Under the pieces are notes generated by a model that made no database searches, was not told the DNA's origin, and was given only the letters and a program-made list of their open reading frames with translations. A DNA stretch of 64,000 nt from Tetraselmis striata (lineage: Eukaryota; Chlorophyta; Chlorodendrophyceae; Chlorodendrales; Chlorodendraceae), in NCBI GenBank assembly GCA_006384855.1, contig VCJN01001034.1:16630-80629 (forward strand), read 5' to 3'. The position numbers and the translations under genes are program-made. The stretch's first letter is position 1. Each line of letters opens with the position of its first letter. Shown one piece after another: positions 20,956 to 33,573 of this stretch.

Positions 20956-23900
20956 ATGTTCACCGTCATCCTTTACTGCTGCCTCCTTACAGCGGGCCTG
21001 TTGGCGTCGCAGCTGCTGCCTCCCGCGCTGCCAGCGATCGCGCTGGATCCCTACCTCATCAGCGTGCAGTTCCTGACGCAGCTCTTCCTCGCGTACATCA
21101 TGCTCCATGTCGGGCTGGAGTTCACCATCGACAAGTCTCGGCTGCCTTCCTACGGGCTGGACTACCTCATCACCGCGGGTGCCGCCAACGCGCCCTGGGT
21201 GGCCGTTGTGCTCTACATCGGCCTGCTGATCCCCCCGGACGCAGCCTCTGCCGGGGACGCATGGAAGCAGACGCTGCTGCTCGCGCGCTTCGTGGCGCCC
21301 ACATCGGCCGGCGTGTTGTTCAGCATGCTGGCGGCTGCTGATTTGCAGGAAACCTGGCTGTTCGGGAAGGTGTGCGCCAACTAGCTCACGTGACTGTTAC
21401 GACGTCGGTTTCCATGCTCGCCCTTCTTGAGGAGCCATCCGTGGCACTTCCAGGCGCGGATCATCGCGGTGTTTGACGACCTGGACACCATAATCTGGCT
21501 CATCCCGCTCAAGCTAATCATCACCGGCTTCCAGGCGAGCCCCCTTCTTGCCACCAGTGTCCCCCCTACCCCGCACGCTGCCCATTTAGCAAGCGCAAGC
21601 GTTAACCTCTTCCCCCTGCGGCACTCCACCGCGCAGTGGGAGGCCATCGTCGTGGTGTTCGTCATGCTGGGGCTGCTCACGCTTGCCTGGTTCCAGCTGC
21701 ACGCCTGGCGGGCGCCAGGTGCGCCGCTCGTCCCCCATCGGCGCGCTAGTCATCAGCCACCAGCCACCATGCGGCCTGCACTGACCTCCCCTTCCTCGCG
21801 TCCCTCTGCCGCCCAGTCACGTGGCCATGGGCGTTGCTCTATGCGGTCCTGATCACCGGGGCATGCCAGGCACTTGCTCTCATCACAGGTGCGCCATCAC
21901 CCCCCCCCCCCCCCCCCTCACTCCCTTCGTGGCCCTCTCATTCACGCTGCATGCTGCCCCAACTGTGCTGCAAGCGTTGCTACTGCTTGAGATGCAAGGT
22001 GTGTGGGGCTAGCGTGGGGGCGCGGAGGGCAAGGGCGACGCACTGGAGAGGGAGAGGTCGAGCGAGGAGATGAGTACGCAGAGCAGTCACCACCCAACCA
22101 AACATTCCAGCAAGGGAGATGCTGGCACCAGGTCCCTTGCGCGAAGAGGTTCCAGTGCCGAGTGCCCAGTGTGCGGCCAGAGTGGATGCAGTTTGGATGG
22201 ACGGGGCGCGTTCCAGGGAAAGGGCGGGTGAAAGGGTAGGGGGGGTGGGGGGGGGGGGGGGGGGGGGAAGGCTCTACCTGGATCCATCTGGGTCTACCTG
22301 GAGGGGAAGGAATTGCTGTTTGGGAGGGAAGGAGGGGGGGGGGGGGGGGGTGGGGGGGTCATATAGTATGAATGGTGAGACGGGCATGCGTGTTTTAGAA
22401 AGGGGCCAGCGCGGCGGCAGGAGTCCACCACATGCTAATGCAGCGCGCCTGCGGTCGATAGAAGCTCACGGGAAATGCTCCGGGTGTTAATGGGGTAGAA
22501 GCTCGTCACTCGCGGGCTACCCCTCGCCGCAGTGAGGGTGCTGGCCGCAGTGAGGGTGCCGAGCAAGCCGGTATGATGAAGATATTGGGTAAGGCGGGGC
22601 GGCAGGAGTCCACCACATGCTAATGCAGCGCGCCTGCGGTCGATAGAAGCTCACGGGAAATGCTCCGGGTGTTAATGGGGTAGAAGCTCGTCACTCGCGG
22701 GCTACCCCTCGCCGCAGTGAGGGTGCTGGCCGCAGTGAGGGTGCCGAGCAAGCCGGTATGATGAAGATATTGGGTAAGGCGGGGCGGCAGGAGTCCACCA
22801 CATGCTAACGCAGCGCGCCTGTGGTCGATAGAAGCTCGCGGGAAATGCTCCGGGTGTTGATGGGGTAGAAGCTCGTCACTCGCGGGCTACCCCTCGCCGC
22901 AGTGAGGGTGCTGGCCGCAGTGAGGGTGCCGAGCCAGCCGGTATGATTAAAGTATTGGGTAAGCCGGTACTGGGAGACCAAGAGGGAGGCCCACATCAAG
23001 GCAGGCGTCCTGCCTGGTGGATCGTGTTAGGAGTAGGGGACGGCGTGCGTTGTTGTGGGCAGCAGAACGAAGCAGCGCGCGAGGAGCTGCGCTTTAATGT
23101 ACATTTGTGCGAGGGAGGAAAAGGTAGGGGGGCATAGGTATGGCCATGGGGAACTCACAGGCTTTTTTGTTGTTTGCTGTACTGGCGTTAGTCCGTGTGA
23201 CGCATGACTGACACGCTGCGCCGCGTTCTTCCAGACCGCGTGGTCGTCAGCATGAACGGTATTGTGATTGAGGTGCTGCTTCCATCGTTTGCGCTCGGCG
23301 CCTGCATCGCGGAACCCAATTGGAGCGCCTCCCAGCAAGCAACTGAGGACAAGGCGCGCCGCCCCCTGACCCCGCCTGGTTGGGGTGTCAAACCTAGAAC
23401 CCTAAAGCCAAATATTCGAATTCTTCACACCAACACATGAAAAACTCACAAACTCAGCAGGCCACAACCAATACGTTGCTTTTTGAAACCCTTTACTTAA
23501 TGGATAAGTGATGTAATGCCCTAGTATATATATATAGTATACGTATCTATAGTGTATATACATATAGATACGTATACTATATATATATATATATATTAAT
23601 TTATATAATTACGTATTTGGTGATGTAAGCGCACTGCGGTTGAGCAATACCACATAGACTTATTGGTTTTCGAACGGCGCACAAAGATATCTATTCAGCT
23701 CCTGGAGATTCGCAATTTAAACTACTTTCCCTGCCACCCACCTGAGTGGCCCGCCCCGGTACAATTGGCTGTCTGCAAGTACACGATTGCGATAGGTAGT
23801 ACTGGTACCACTATTGCTTGTTTTGGGGGGGTGCCTTGTCTGGGCAGTGCATCCTGTCTCTGAACTTAGATGCATCCCCTTTATTGGGTCGCCAGGCATC

Positions 23901-25556
23901 CAGGGGGTAGCATGGAGACGTGCACTAAGCACTGCATTTACACCACCTCCTCGCGCTTGTCGCGTATGGGGCTTTTGCTTTCACACCAAATAATCGACTG
24001 TGTCCATGGCGATCCTGAAACCAGTTCAGATGATGCTTGGGTGTTTTCAACAGTTTTCAAGAGTGTGATTGTTGAATTGCCTCATCGCATCAATATATTG
24101 TCCGCGCATAAACGCATTTATGGTGTATTCTACTGTTACTATTTCAATTGTCTAGGAGCTTTCTCTCTTAGAAAGGGGGGTAGGAACTGTGATTGTGCAC
24201 GAACCCAAAACCAGAGTTTGTTTCGGCCGGTTGTTCCATATGTATTTCAGGTGTTCCCGCGATGAAGGCCAATCAACTATAATCAATTTAACCTCACTGC
24301 CAGGCGCCTGTCCCTGTCGCCCTCCACCTCCCCTGCTGACGCCGGCGTTGCTCCGCTGCAGGTGGCGATCGGCATGTCAGCGGTGTTCCTTCTGCTGGTG
24401 GGGCTGTCCATCCCGCCGTTTTTCATGGGGGCCCAGAACGCCGCTTCACTGGACTGGAGCGCCATCGCCGGCCACGGTGAGAGTGCGCGCGCCCATGGTC
24501 GGCACCCTTGACATCTGACTATAATGAAATATGGTGACCATGCAAGACACGTTCCACAAGGTTCAAACTCAGTGTTGCTTGTGTCTGGGACTCGTTTCCA
24601 TTACGCCAGTTCATTGGGTTCGTGGGTAGTCCAACGAATAGCGCCTATGTGTATATACTATGTGTGTGTATACATAGTATGTATGTATACTGTATATGAT
24701 ATATATAGTTTACATACATTATATCTGTATGTATACTATCTGTATACATACGCATAGTATGTATGTATATGGAATGTAAAAGCCTCATTAGCAGGCTTAC
24801 ACGTAGTAAGGCTGTTAATGATGCACAATACTTTCCTATTTGCATCATCCTTGACACGTGCCTGACCCATGGCTTATCCGGTGTTTATCTTATTTGCTCC
24901 CGCTGGGAATGTGGGAGGGAGAGGGGGAGGAATTGGTGAAGGGGGTGCCTGTCTTGTCTCTGGGCTCCATGCACGTGTTTGCAAGCTAGGGCAGGCAGAC
25001 AGCCAGGTGCCAGAGAAGTAGAAATTGACATCATCCCGAGCATACGATCCCATAACCCTGGCATCCAGAGTACATGAAAAGGCAAAGAAGGTGTTTCTCT
25101 TCTAAAAGAATGTTAAACTTGAGATAGGCGACTCGGTAAGACTGGTCCACTTTTCTGTATATATAGATATGCTTCAGTTGCGGATAACAGGCCATCTCCC
25201 TTGGAAGTGGTGGCCAAAGGGGAGTGGGGCCTTTAAAAGCGTAGCTCTGATCAGTGCCCTTCAGAGCGCGCCCCACGTATCTCCCTACTGGTGAGCAGCC
25301 GCTGACTTGGAGCCTGCCGATTCCCCCCCCCTCCCCATTTCCGCGGCCTGCAACGCTCGCAGTGGTTGCCATCAGCGTACTCATGAATGCCGGCAAGATG
25401 TTGCCTGCACTTTTCTACCGCCACGAGGCATCCCGCAAGGAGCGAGTGGTGCCCCCCCTACACCCCCCCCCCCCCCCCCCAACACACACACACCTCCCCC
25501 TTTTGCCCTTCTCTCAAATATACATATTGCCGTCCTCCCGTGTTTTGCGTGACCCC

Positions 25557-25587
<31 letters not shown>

Positions 25588-26359
25588 AGGCACACACACA
25601 TATCATCCATTCCCGTTTTTGCTGACCCACCAACAGCTGTACTCTAGCCCCCGAGCCCCGTCGACCCAAACTAATTCGCCCCAGCTGCCCACCAGGCACT
25701 CGGCATCGGCATCTTCCCTCGCGGGGAAGTGGGCGCCGGCATCCTCATCGTGGCCGTTGGCCTGGGCGTGACCGGCCTCTGCGTGCTCGTCTCCGCCCTC
25801 ACGCTCGCTCTCAACCTCATCCTTATCGGTGCGCCGGCTCTGCCCTCGGCCCTCTCACCCCCGCTCTCGCTGCCTCTAACTGTACCCTGAGTAAAGCCCT
25901 GGGTTTACCTTCCAAATGGGGGGGGGGGGGGGGGGGGCTATAGTATCCGTGTACTATTGTCTCTTTATTTATACCATTCTATTATCTGTTGCTATGTCTT
26001 GAAATGTATCCTTATTTAACACTGCACAATCTGCATGGGGACCTTCATTTCATGCTGCACAACAAACAATTTTAAAATCTAAGTTGTTTTTGGACCCTCG
26101 AATTCATGTAGTGCTAAGGGGCATGTACGCATCCACGTGTTCCACGCTGCACCTTCACTAACACATGCGCTTTTCGTCCCGCATTGCGCTGTTGACCTCA
26201 GGTGTGTATGTGTACATCGTGAAGTGCCTGCTTGTGTCCGTGAAAGCAAAGGCTGAGGGGGACGCGGAGCTTGGGAATGGCGCGGAGGTAGCGACAGAGA
26301 AAGTTGCTAATGAGGGGGATACTGTGGATGCTCAAGGTGTCAACCTTGCCGCCACGTGA
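20956..26359 (+). CDS. Cation:proton antiporter (CPA-type) membrane protein, nine exons
   Basis: Exons 20956-21369, 21454-21534, 21637-21718, 21817-21888, 23235-23353, 24362-24476, 25363-25448, 25696-25828 and 26202-26359 join in phase to 419 residues. The product is almost entirely hydrophobic helices (about 11-13 membrane segments) and follows bacterial-type Na+/H+ antiporters: ITAGAANAPWVAV, then AVFDDLDTIIWLIPLK with the conserved DD pair, TWPWALLYA, IVIEVLLPSFALGACIA, AVFLLLVGLSIP, VLMNAGKMLPALFYRHEA and ALGIGIFPRGEVGAG. It probably exchanges Na+ or K+ for protons; the membrane is not known. Introns after exons 2 and 5 need GC donors (CAG|GCGAGC and AAG|GCGCGC); skipping the first intron aligns best with the family. 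Further 5' exons may exist. Confidence 0.83.
22416..22963 (+). repeat. 185-bp minisatellite, three copies
   Basis: Three tandem units start at GGCAGGAGTCCACCACATGC (22416, 22601, 22786) and end with GGTATGATGAAGATATTGGG. Copies 1 and 2 are nearly identical and copy 3 has a handful of changes. The array lies in the fourth intron of the antiporter gene, next to poly-G tracts at about 22246-22266 and 22334-22349. Confidence 0.92.
23525..23597. repeat. Long AT-rich perfect palindrome
   Basis: Arms of about 25 bases containing ATAGTATACGTATCTATA and its reverse complement surround a loop of about 11 bases that is itself palindromic (TGTATATACA). It lies in a large intron of the antiporter gene. 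Confidence 0.85.
24640..24775. repeat. AT-rich imperfect inverted repeats
   Basis: Repeated GTATGTATAC and GTATACATAC motifs on both strands allow several hairpins. It lies in the intron after exon 6 of the antiporter gene. Confidence 0.6.
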
Positions 26360-29260
26360 CACACACCAATTGCGGTCTGGTGCATACAGCCGTGCGGCGC
26401 TATTTATTGCCCTTTGTCGCATTGAACCGTGTTGAGCTGCAAACAACTCGTCCCGGACATCCATTGGCGCCCACAAGATAAGTTGAGCAAGAAGAGAGAT
26501 AGGAGATAGCTAACTAATGCTCTGAAACAAGAAGATGGCGAAGGAGGTAGATTGGATTGTCGAGGTGGTATATATATGGAAGTCAAATGGGACCGCATCG
26601 AGCCCCCCTCCCTAAACACACAAGCATACATGATAGCTGGTTGATAGAGGGTGTCACCCTTCAATCCAATCCACGACAGTCCCACTCATGATGCCCGTGT
26701 ACCGCCTTTCAGATATCAATTTCATGTGTGGATGTGATACGACTGTGCGAGAATGTAGCAGTTATCAAGTCTTTCCAATGGTGCGTGTCCCATCGTCTTT
26801 TTCATTGTCTTTCCCATACGAACAGACTGAACGTAACGGACGGAAACTGTCATCTCACTCACCAGTCTATTAGCAGGATGCAGGCGGGGCTAGTAGAATA
26901 GGAAAAGAAAAGAATATGATAGAAAATGTCTTGCTAATTTGGCTACTTTCTTGAAAGAAAGCTGACAGATACATCTTAATTGTATTGCGAGTCGATATTG
27001 GACAGCATAAAAGACATTGTTTGAGTTTGAATTATTACCCATTTACCCATTATCAGGAATAAAGTTCACGATTGTTTCATATAGATTGCAATATATACAG
27101 GAATTCGTACCGATGCACAACAATGTGACAACGTTGACGGCCATCCTATGTCATATCTGCTATCTACTGGTACCGGCGTGTATACACTCTCCCTCGTATA
27201 AGCCTTGCTTTGTATGTATCTGTCCGTATCGCCACGTCAGCACCGGCGGCGCCGACCGCCGAGTGGTACAGTGGCGCAATTTCATGATATAAAAAACTTA
27301 CATTATTCGTCAACGGCTTGAGATGTGATAGGGGGCGAAAGGGGGGGGGGGGGGGGGGGGGCTGCTTGTTCGCCATTCCGCTCTGCGCAGGTAGTTCGGA
27401 TCATGCCGGGCCCCTCGGTGGACATATAACCGAGGGGGGTCGGGGAGGGGGGGGGGGGGGGGGGGGGGTGATGCAAAGATTTTTCAGGTTTTTTTACAAA
27501 CCTGATTACGGTGACTTACCGCGCGACTCGCACCCATCATTAAAACGATGATGTGATCGTCCCGCGCGGGCGGATTTTCCATGCGTAGGGGCCCGCTAGA
27601 CGCAGCCCAATAACAGAATATATGGGGAGCGTATTGGTCGCCAGTCCTATCAATACCCTAGACAATGCCCTAGCAGATGACCATATGGATGCACTTGCCC
27701 CGCTGACTCGGGGGCTGCACATCTGCACAGTACGGGCTGAACCCGGCTCTACCAATGACGCATTGAATGCGCCTGATGTAGGTGGGCTGGTTTTGGAGCA
27801 GGCCTTAGTCGCTAATTGCAGTATTGGCCGTTTTGCGGTTAAAGCTCACTTGCTTGCATGCCGACGGCGGTGAGAGCGCACATTTGTGAACTTATCCCAC
27901 GATGATATATCCAACTCTTGGCGTGCAGAGAACGCATCTAATAAGTGCCAAAAAGTTGTGCCCTCGTGGCATTGGGTTATCAAATTCATGACTAACCATT
28001 AACAATGACCGGCACACACGTATGGATCAGTCTTACAACGAGAACACGATAAACGCCATTCAGGGCTGCCCCCACGCATGATGTCATATTCACGAATGGC
28101 ACATGAAAGGGCGCGGCCAGAAACGAAGGCGAGTAGGGCTGATAATGGGCCGATCTAAGGGTGCATGATTGTTGTGGGCAGGTAGGTATATATACTGGTA
28201 CTGATGATGTACGATCGACGACGATGATGACGACCTATGACGCTGGCGCGCCGGCGCCGATGACATGTACGATCGACAACGATGATGACGACCTATTATG
28301 ACGCTGGCGCCGGCGCCGATGACGAGCTGAACTCGTAAAAGTAAAAGTAAAGTTCGCCCCGGGACATCGGCCGAAGCTGCGTACGCGAGAGGTCCGGCTA
28401 TCGATTCCTTGGGCGATGTACTTCGGCAATATATATCGTCCCGGTGTCTCATGGGTTTACCCGGTTGATACATTAGCTCTTCGAGGTTCGAATGAGGCAA
28501 TGGTTTACGGGCTATGCCAGACCTACGATTGCAGTTGGCGCACGAGGTCAAGTGCTGGAGTTGAACTCGAACTGCTGTAAAAACGGAAAAAGCTTGTGCG
28601 TAGTACAGGTAATCCTTATTTATTGTCCTCGTTGTAGTACCAATACTCAAGCATAACTTTTTGCAGATCCGCAATAGAAGACTCATGTGTAGTATATAAT
28701 ACATTGATGTGAGTCAACTGTGCGGCATTTTATGGTACCGAGGGTGGCGAGCTCTGGGCCGATACGGTCCATGCTTTCCGTAGACTCCTATCCGGCCGCG
28801 ATGTGTGCTCTTGTGACATCCATCATACCGTATGTGTCTTGACTTGAAATTTGATCGTTACTGGGAATTTGCTACTGATTAGGCCGCGTTTCTAGTTGAG
28901 TCGTAACCGCAAATACTAATACGGGGACCCGGTACGAATTTACGGTTGCGGTCACTACGAGCAGTCGCAAACGCCTTCCACCGATTTGCCTTTCTGAGTC
29001 GTAGCCGCAAATCACCCCAATTTGCGGCTGGAGGATTTGCGACAAGCCTCGCTGGTCATAATTATCCCGGTATTTGCGACCGACCTAAATCGGGCCCACT
29101 GAGCCGCAAATCAAAATAATGTATGTATTGCGTAGATAATACATGTTATGCGCAATGATAGGGTACCCGGAAACCAGAGGAACATAGCGTAGCAATTGGT
29201 CAGCAGGCCAAGGCCGCCGTAACCGCAGTGTGCCCCGTCTTTGCAAGCGGCGGGGGGGGC
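26360..29260. other. Intergenic stretch, no supported gene
   Basis: Contains poly-G tracts near 27340-27360 and 27447-27467, a weak open frame at 27622-27873 (+, 83 codons, no known motif), a 58-bp tandem duplication at 28208-28322 and a cluster of CCGCAAAT motifs in both orientations at 28880-29105. Confidence 0.5.
28208..28322. repeat. 58-bp tandem duplication
   Basis: Two adjacent copies begin GTACGATCGACRACGATGAT and end CGGCGCCGATGAC, with a few differences. The sequence is followed by AAAGTAAAGTTCGCCCCGGG, which also occurs near 18775-18805. Confidence 0.8.
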
Positions 29261-29700
29261 ACCTAGGATGAGAGTTCCACCCCCAAGGTTGTGTAATATT
29301 ACTCAAGTAATTACTGGATTACGTCCCTCCAATTTTCTACTTCTAGGAGGAAACGGCCCTGGCTCTAGCGGTGGCATGTCTGGCGCGCGGCGCGCGCTAC
29401 GCATTGCTGTTTATCTGGCCGGCAGCGCGCATCACGCCCCCGCACTGCATGGCGATGATGACGACACCAGTGCGATGAAACGTGCCGATAAGGCGTTGCT
29501 GATAGCAACCACATGGTTTGACAGCGCAAGGCGCTGATGATAGAGTGATACGGCCATGTAGCGGGCGGCATGGCTTGCTGGGAAAGGGAGTTTGTTTGAG
29601 GGGGGGGGGGGGGGGAGGGGCGGGGGGCTTGATGTAATTTCTCGAGTAATTACTGGGTGACCTCAACCCGTGTATTTAAGGGGTAACTCTCATCCTAGGC
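29261..29700. mobile_element. MITE-like element with 15-16 bp TIRs
   Basis: CCTAGGATGAGAGTT at the left end recurs as its reverse complement at the right end. GGGC flanks both sides (29257-29260 and 29701-29704), a possible 4-bp target duplication. Inside, a RAGTAATTACTGG motif near each end is in direct orientation. No transposase is encoded, and a poly-G tract lies at about 29599-29615. Confidence 0.6.
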
Positions 29701-30577
29701 GGGCACCCGACCCGATGCTCGGTAGCGAGCCGACCCCGTCCAACCTTAGCGCGCTACAAAATTACGATGGCTCGGCACGGGAGACTACAACTAGTCGAGG
29801 GCGGTCGGTATAGTGTTGTGGCATGACATATTTGTCGGCAACAGTGCGGTGGTGACCAAGGTTCGGCCAAGGGCGCCCGACGCTACGTGCTGCACTGCGC
29901 TTCACCAGTCGATCGGACCGACAATGGGCCGCTCCCCACACCCACCGCCGTCCCGCACAGTAAACAATACCCTGACTGGTCGACGTACGTTTCTATTCCC
30001 TCTGTGTGGCTCACGGGTGGCGAGGGAGCTGGGAGATGGACACGGTGCCGGCGGAGACTGGAGTCTGCGGTTGATGCGACCGAAAGTGGGATGTAACTTT
30101 TCGCGAGGCCGGCCGTAACCCTTCACCGCCCGAATATGCGGTTCGTACGAGAAATAACAGTACCCGTATGAAGATTTACGATTGTGGTCATGATGACTCA
30201 AACGGAAATGCGGCCTTATTATAGTTGGCTTTAATTAACGCCCCCCCCCCCCCCCCCCCCATGATCGTCTCTTGGATGGTAAGTTGTAAATAAAATGATA
30301 TATTAATGTTGCTGCTAGATTTAATCGGTTTCTTGACCGCGGGTCGTAGCGAAGCAAGTGCAACTATCATCACTTGTCTACCCGTTTATTATCTGCCTCG
30401 TACAACAATACATGGGCCCCGCGTCCGTCGACGGACGGGCGGCGAGCGACGGTACGAACGACATAACAACGACGGCGTCCGGCGTCCAAGTCCGGTCCAC
30501 GCGACGGGCTCCACCCCGGACGACAGCATAAGCAGCGCACGGGGCAGCATACGGCGAGACGACGATATCCTTATATA
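29701..30577. other. Intergenic stretch, no supported gene
   Basis: Overlapping short open frames only. A poly-C tract of about 20 lies at 30241-30260. Confidence 0.5.
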
Positions 30578-31762
30578 CACCCCTCCACATAAGTTTGGGG
30601 TCCCTTTTCGGCAGTCTCAAAACTTCAGTCTAGGGTACCTGATCGTAGGGTATATGAGATGAAACCCTGGAATCTCAGAGGGAATTAAAAGAACTGCATG
30701 ACGAGTGGCTCAAACCGAAGCTTGAAGACCTTTGACTAGGGTGTCACGCTGCACTTGGTGCGTGTATGGGCGTCGTCTGCAACTGCACCAAAACCAGGGT
30801 AGGTTTCACGCACACGCCGACGCGCGTGAATAGACAACCAAACGTCTAGATGGCAATGAACGCGTGAGGAAACACATTGGCGAGGGGCTCGGGTGCATTT
30901 GGTTGAGGTGCAGCCGTGTGGGCGGCGGTTAGTACATGCTGCGTTGTGATACTTGCATAGCATCAGTGTCGGCCACGCTCAGCAACACCCCCTTGGCTTT
31001 AAAACACTCTAACTTCTCAGGATTTGCTCAGAAACGTGTTTTAAAATGCCACGCGATTGCTCGTTCAAATTTGCGTCGAAACTATTCTTCCAGAATCAAA
31101 AGTTTGATTTTTGGGGGGGGGCTCGGAAAAAATCCCCAAAGATGATCATCCAAGTTGCCCCTCACTGCCTCATGTGCCCACCAATGTCGGGTGCGTGGCT
31201 TTGCGCCAAGTGCGTGTCTAAGCCCCATACTCGGCTGTACGAGAGCGTTATGTGTGTGGATGACCACAGACCGCCAATACTTGGCATGTGCCGCCTCCTA
31301 GCGATACACACATCTACCAGCCAAAATGCCATTTTCTACATCAAAGTAATTTCATATTAAGTCCACGCCCCTACCGCGCCACCCCGCCTACGAAACGGTG
31401 CAACTGGCATTCCACCACGCGCCCACATAGTAGAGCATCGCCCTACGCGAAGGGGTCCATCGAGCGCCTCTTTTACGTGCGTTCGCCAGCACAGAAATAA
31501 CCGCAGCATTTTCACCCCAAAACTGCTCCCCACAGTGGCCAACTTGTCATTGGGGTGTCACGTCGTGCCTATAGCGACATGCTTTCAGTGGCCTACACGC
31601 ACGGTGTGTGCAACTTATGCCAAGGGCCGTATTAACCGAGTTTGGTGCGGCGAGTGCCGCAATTTCCAAAGGTGTGAACGGTGGGCGCAACCCACAATTT
31701 TCTAGCGCCAACGCATCATGCACCGATTTCGCGTTTTTTTAAGGGCGCCCACAAATGCTCGT
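30578..31762. mobile_element. TIR transposon copy 1 (right end lost)
   Basis: It begins with CACCCCTCCACATAAGT after TA and is closely similar, over about 1.15 kb, to the complete copy at 57487-58831. Similarity stops near 31762, before the right terminal repeat, so this copy is truncated. Frames are broken; no transposase could be recognised. Confidence 0.82.
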
Positions 31763-31913
31763 CTAGGAATATAATATCGACTATTTAAAATCCTTAGTTG
31801 CTACTTGTACATGTATTATTAATCGCTACTCCAGCGCATCATCGCCGGTTGTGCATCGCACCGCGCCTTGCAAGTAGCGCAAGCGCCGCGCCTATGGTAT
31901 GATCGAAACCAAT

Positions 31914-32103
31914 TATGGGGTTTCCTCCTTTCCCAACCGCTTGCTAGTTGCATGTGTTGCTGGAGTGGTATGGGCTTCTAGTTCACCCGCAATTGCGCCC
32001 CTTCATGTGCAGCACGAACACACATAAAGAAGCCGTAACAATTAAGCTTGTCATCTTCCAGTTTCCGCTGTGTTCTACACACAGATCATTTTCCCCGTGA
32101 CAT
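31914..32103 (+). repeat. Split direct repeat A1
   Basis: Shares with A2 the blocks TTATGGGGTTTC, GTGCAGCACGA, ACATAAA and CAGTTTC-x-GCTG in the same order and spacing. Confidence 0.7.
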
Positions 32104-33201
32104 GTTGCGGGCAAGGTCACATGTTGTTTTAAGACCATACTCGGCTCACCATCCGAGTGTGTTATTCTCATCCATGCGTTCCTGCCTCTCGCACCATGCC
32201 ATATGGAGTAGAACTTGTCGCCGAGCCGACCTCGAGTCGCTTCAAGCGGACATGAATGCCCAATTACACGTTGCTTTAGAGCTCACTTCGTCGCTAGCTC
32301 AATTGACGGCTCGTGGACGCGATGTCGATGGCTCCGGGCAACGCAGCGCGGGGCAGCCGACAGATGATGGGGGAGCCGCAGTGCGCCCCGACGCGCTAGA
32401 GCCAGCCAAGAGCGGCGGTGTCGGCTCAAAATCCGTTTGTGACCAGGACGACTCCCTAGCGGTGACGCAATAGCTACGGTGGAAGCATAGCCTATTGACG
32501 AGGGCGTTTGACCGGTAGTTGTCCGGGTGCCCGAGTTGATCCCACTGCGCACCGACTTGACGAACGACTACCTCAGACAAACAAGTTGACCGGCGTCTGC
32601 CGACCCGGAAGAAGTACATTTGGATGACGTAATTCGGGGCTCACACTGCTGCTGTTTTCGTGGCCCCCGACGAGCTCCACCCCTACGCTCCGGCTGGCAC
32701 TCAAGACTTCACCCCTATCCTCGCGCGTGCTCTATCGCAACCACGCCGAGGCCATCGACAAGGCGGTGTTCCGTCTTCGTCTGGCTTTCCTCGGAGGTTG
32801 AACGTGATCAAGCGTGTGCACGGTGTCAATGGGGTGTTTGACGTGTTGCGGGCTCGGCATTTCTAGCCCACAGCGGAGTATTTGGGTTCATCGGTCCTCG
32901 GCAACCTGATGCGCGACCATGAGCGCTGGGTTTTGGAGGCGACGGTCGCCAACAGTGCCAAGGCCGCGTCTCCTACTGCTCGCGTGCATCCGATCGTCGC
33001 ATGTATATAGCGTGCGTGGACGTGGGCATTGTGGCGGTCGTGGGCACGGCTGCGAAGGTGAGCACGAGTGATGGCGTGGCGCGCTTTTCCGTCGGACGTG
33101 CTGGCGCTTCGCGAAGTCATATGTCGGTGACTGCTGCCGAGTAGTCCGAATCTTGGACTGCCGCCACAATATATCGGACTGGCTCTCTACGGCCATTCGT
33201 C

Positions 33202-33480
33202 TTGTCGGTGCTGCCCCTCCCACCGGCACTTCATTGGAGCTCACACAGCCTTCGCAAGGGTGCAACATCTGCCGCTAATGCCATCGGAACTCGTCCACTG
33301 TCCCACATTCGCTACCAAGGCGGCTGGGCCACTAACTCCGATGTCGTATCTGGACTACATCGACCCCAACGTCCTTCCTTCGCCTAGCGCGTGGTTCTTC
33401 TTTGGCAACATCGCACCCCTCCGCCACTTCCAAGTCCGACAAGACTCCGAAGCGGTTGCCTTCCCGGTGCCCCCTGCATG
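33202..33480 (+). pseudogene. Tyrosine recombinase C-terminal part
   Basis: One frame has HSLRKGATSAANAIG (the H-x2-R box) and YQGGWATNSDVV. The neighbouring frame continues with YLDYIDPNVLPSPSAWFFFG, which holds the nucleophilic tyrosine region. The two halves need a one- or two-base shift near 33345, so the gene is broken. The signature is that of DIRS-order and related YR enzymes of algae. Confidence 0.75.
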
Positions 33481-33533
33481 ACCTGGCGCTACCCCTTCTC
33501 CGCAATCTACCGCTCTCTGCGTTCGCTCATGAC

Positions 33534-33560
33534 TGGCAAAACCAGACTCAACTTTGAAAT
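33534..33560 (+). repeat. Split direct repeat B1
   Basis: TGGCAAAACCAGACTCAACT followed by TTGAAAT; 26 of 27 bases equal B2 at 33828-33854. Confidence 0.85.
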
Positions 33561-33573
33561 GTTCTGAACTTGT

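Noticed and set aside
25254-25647. Proline/histidine-rich open frames around 25.4-25.6 kb
   Set aside because: They come from poly-C and CA repeats in antiporter introns.
28440-28500. Possible tRNA T-arm (GGTTCGAAT)
   Set aside because: No matching acceptor stem or anticodon arm could be drawn.
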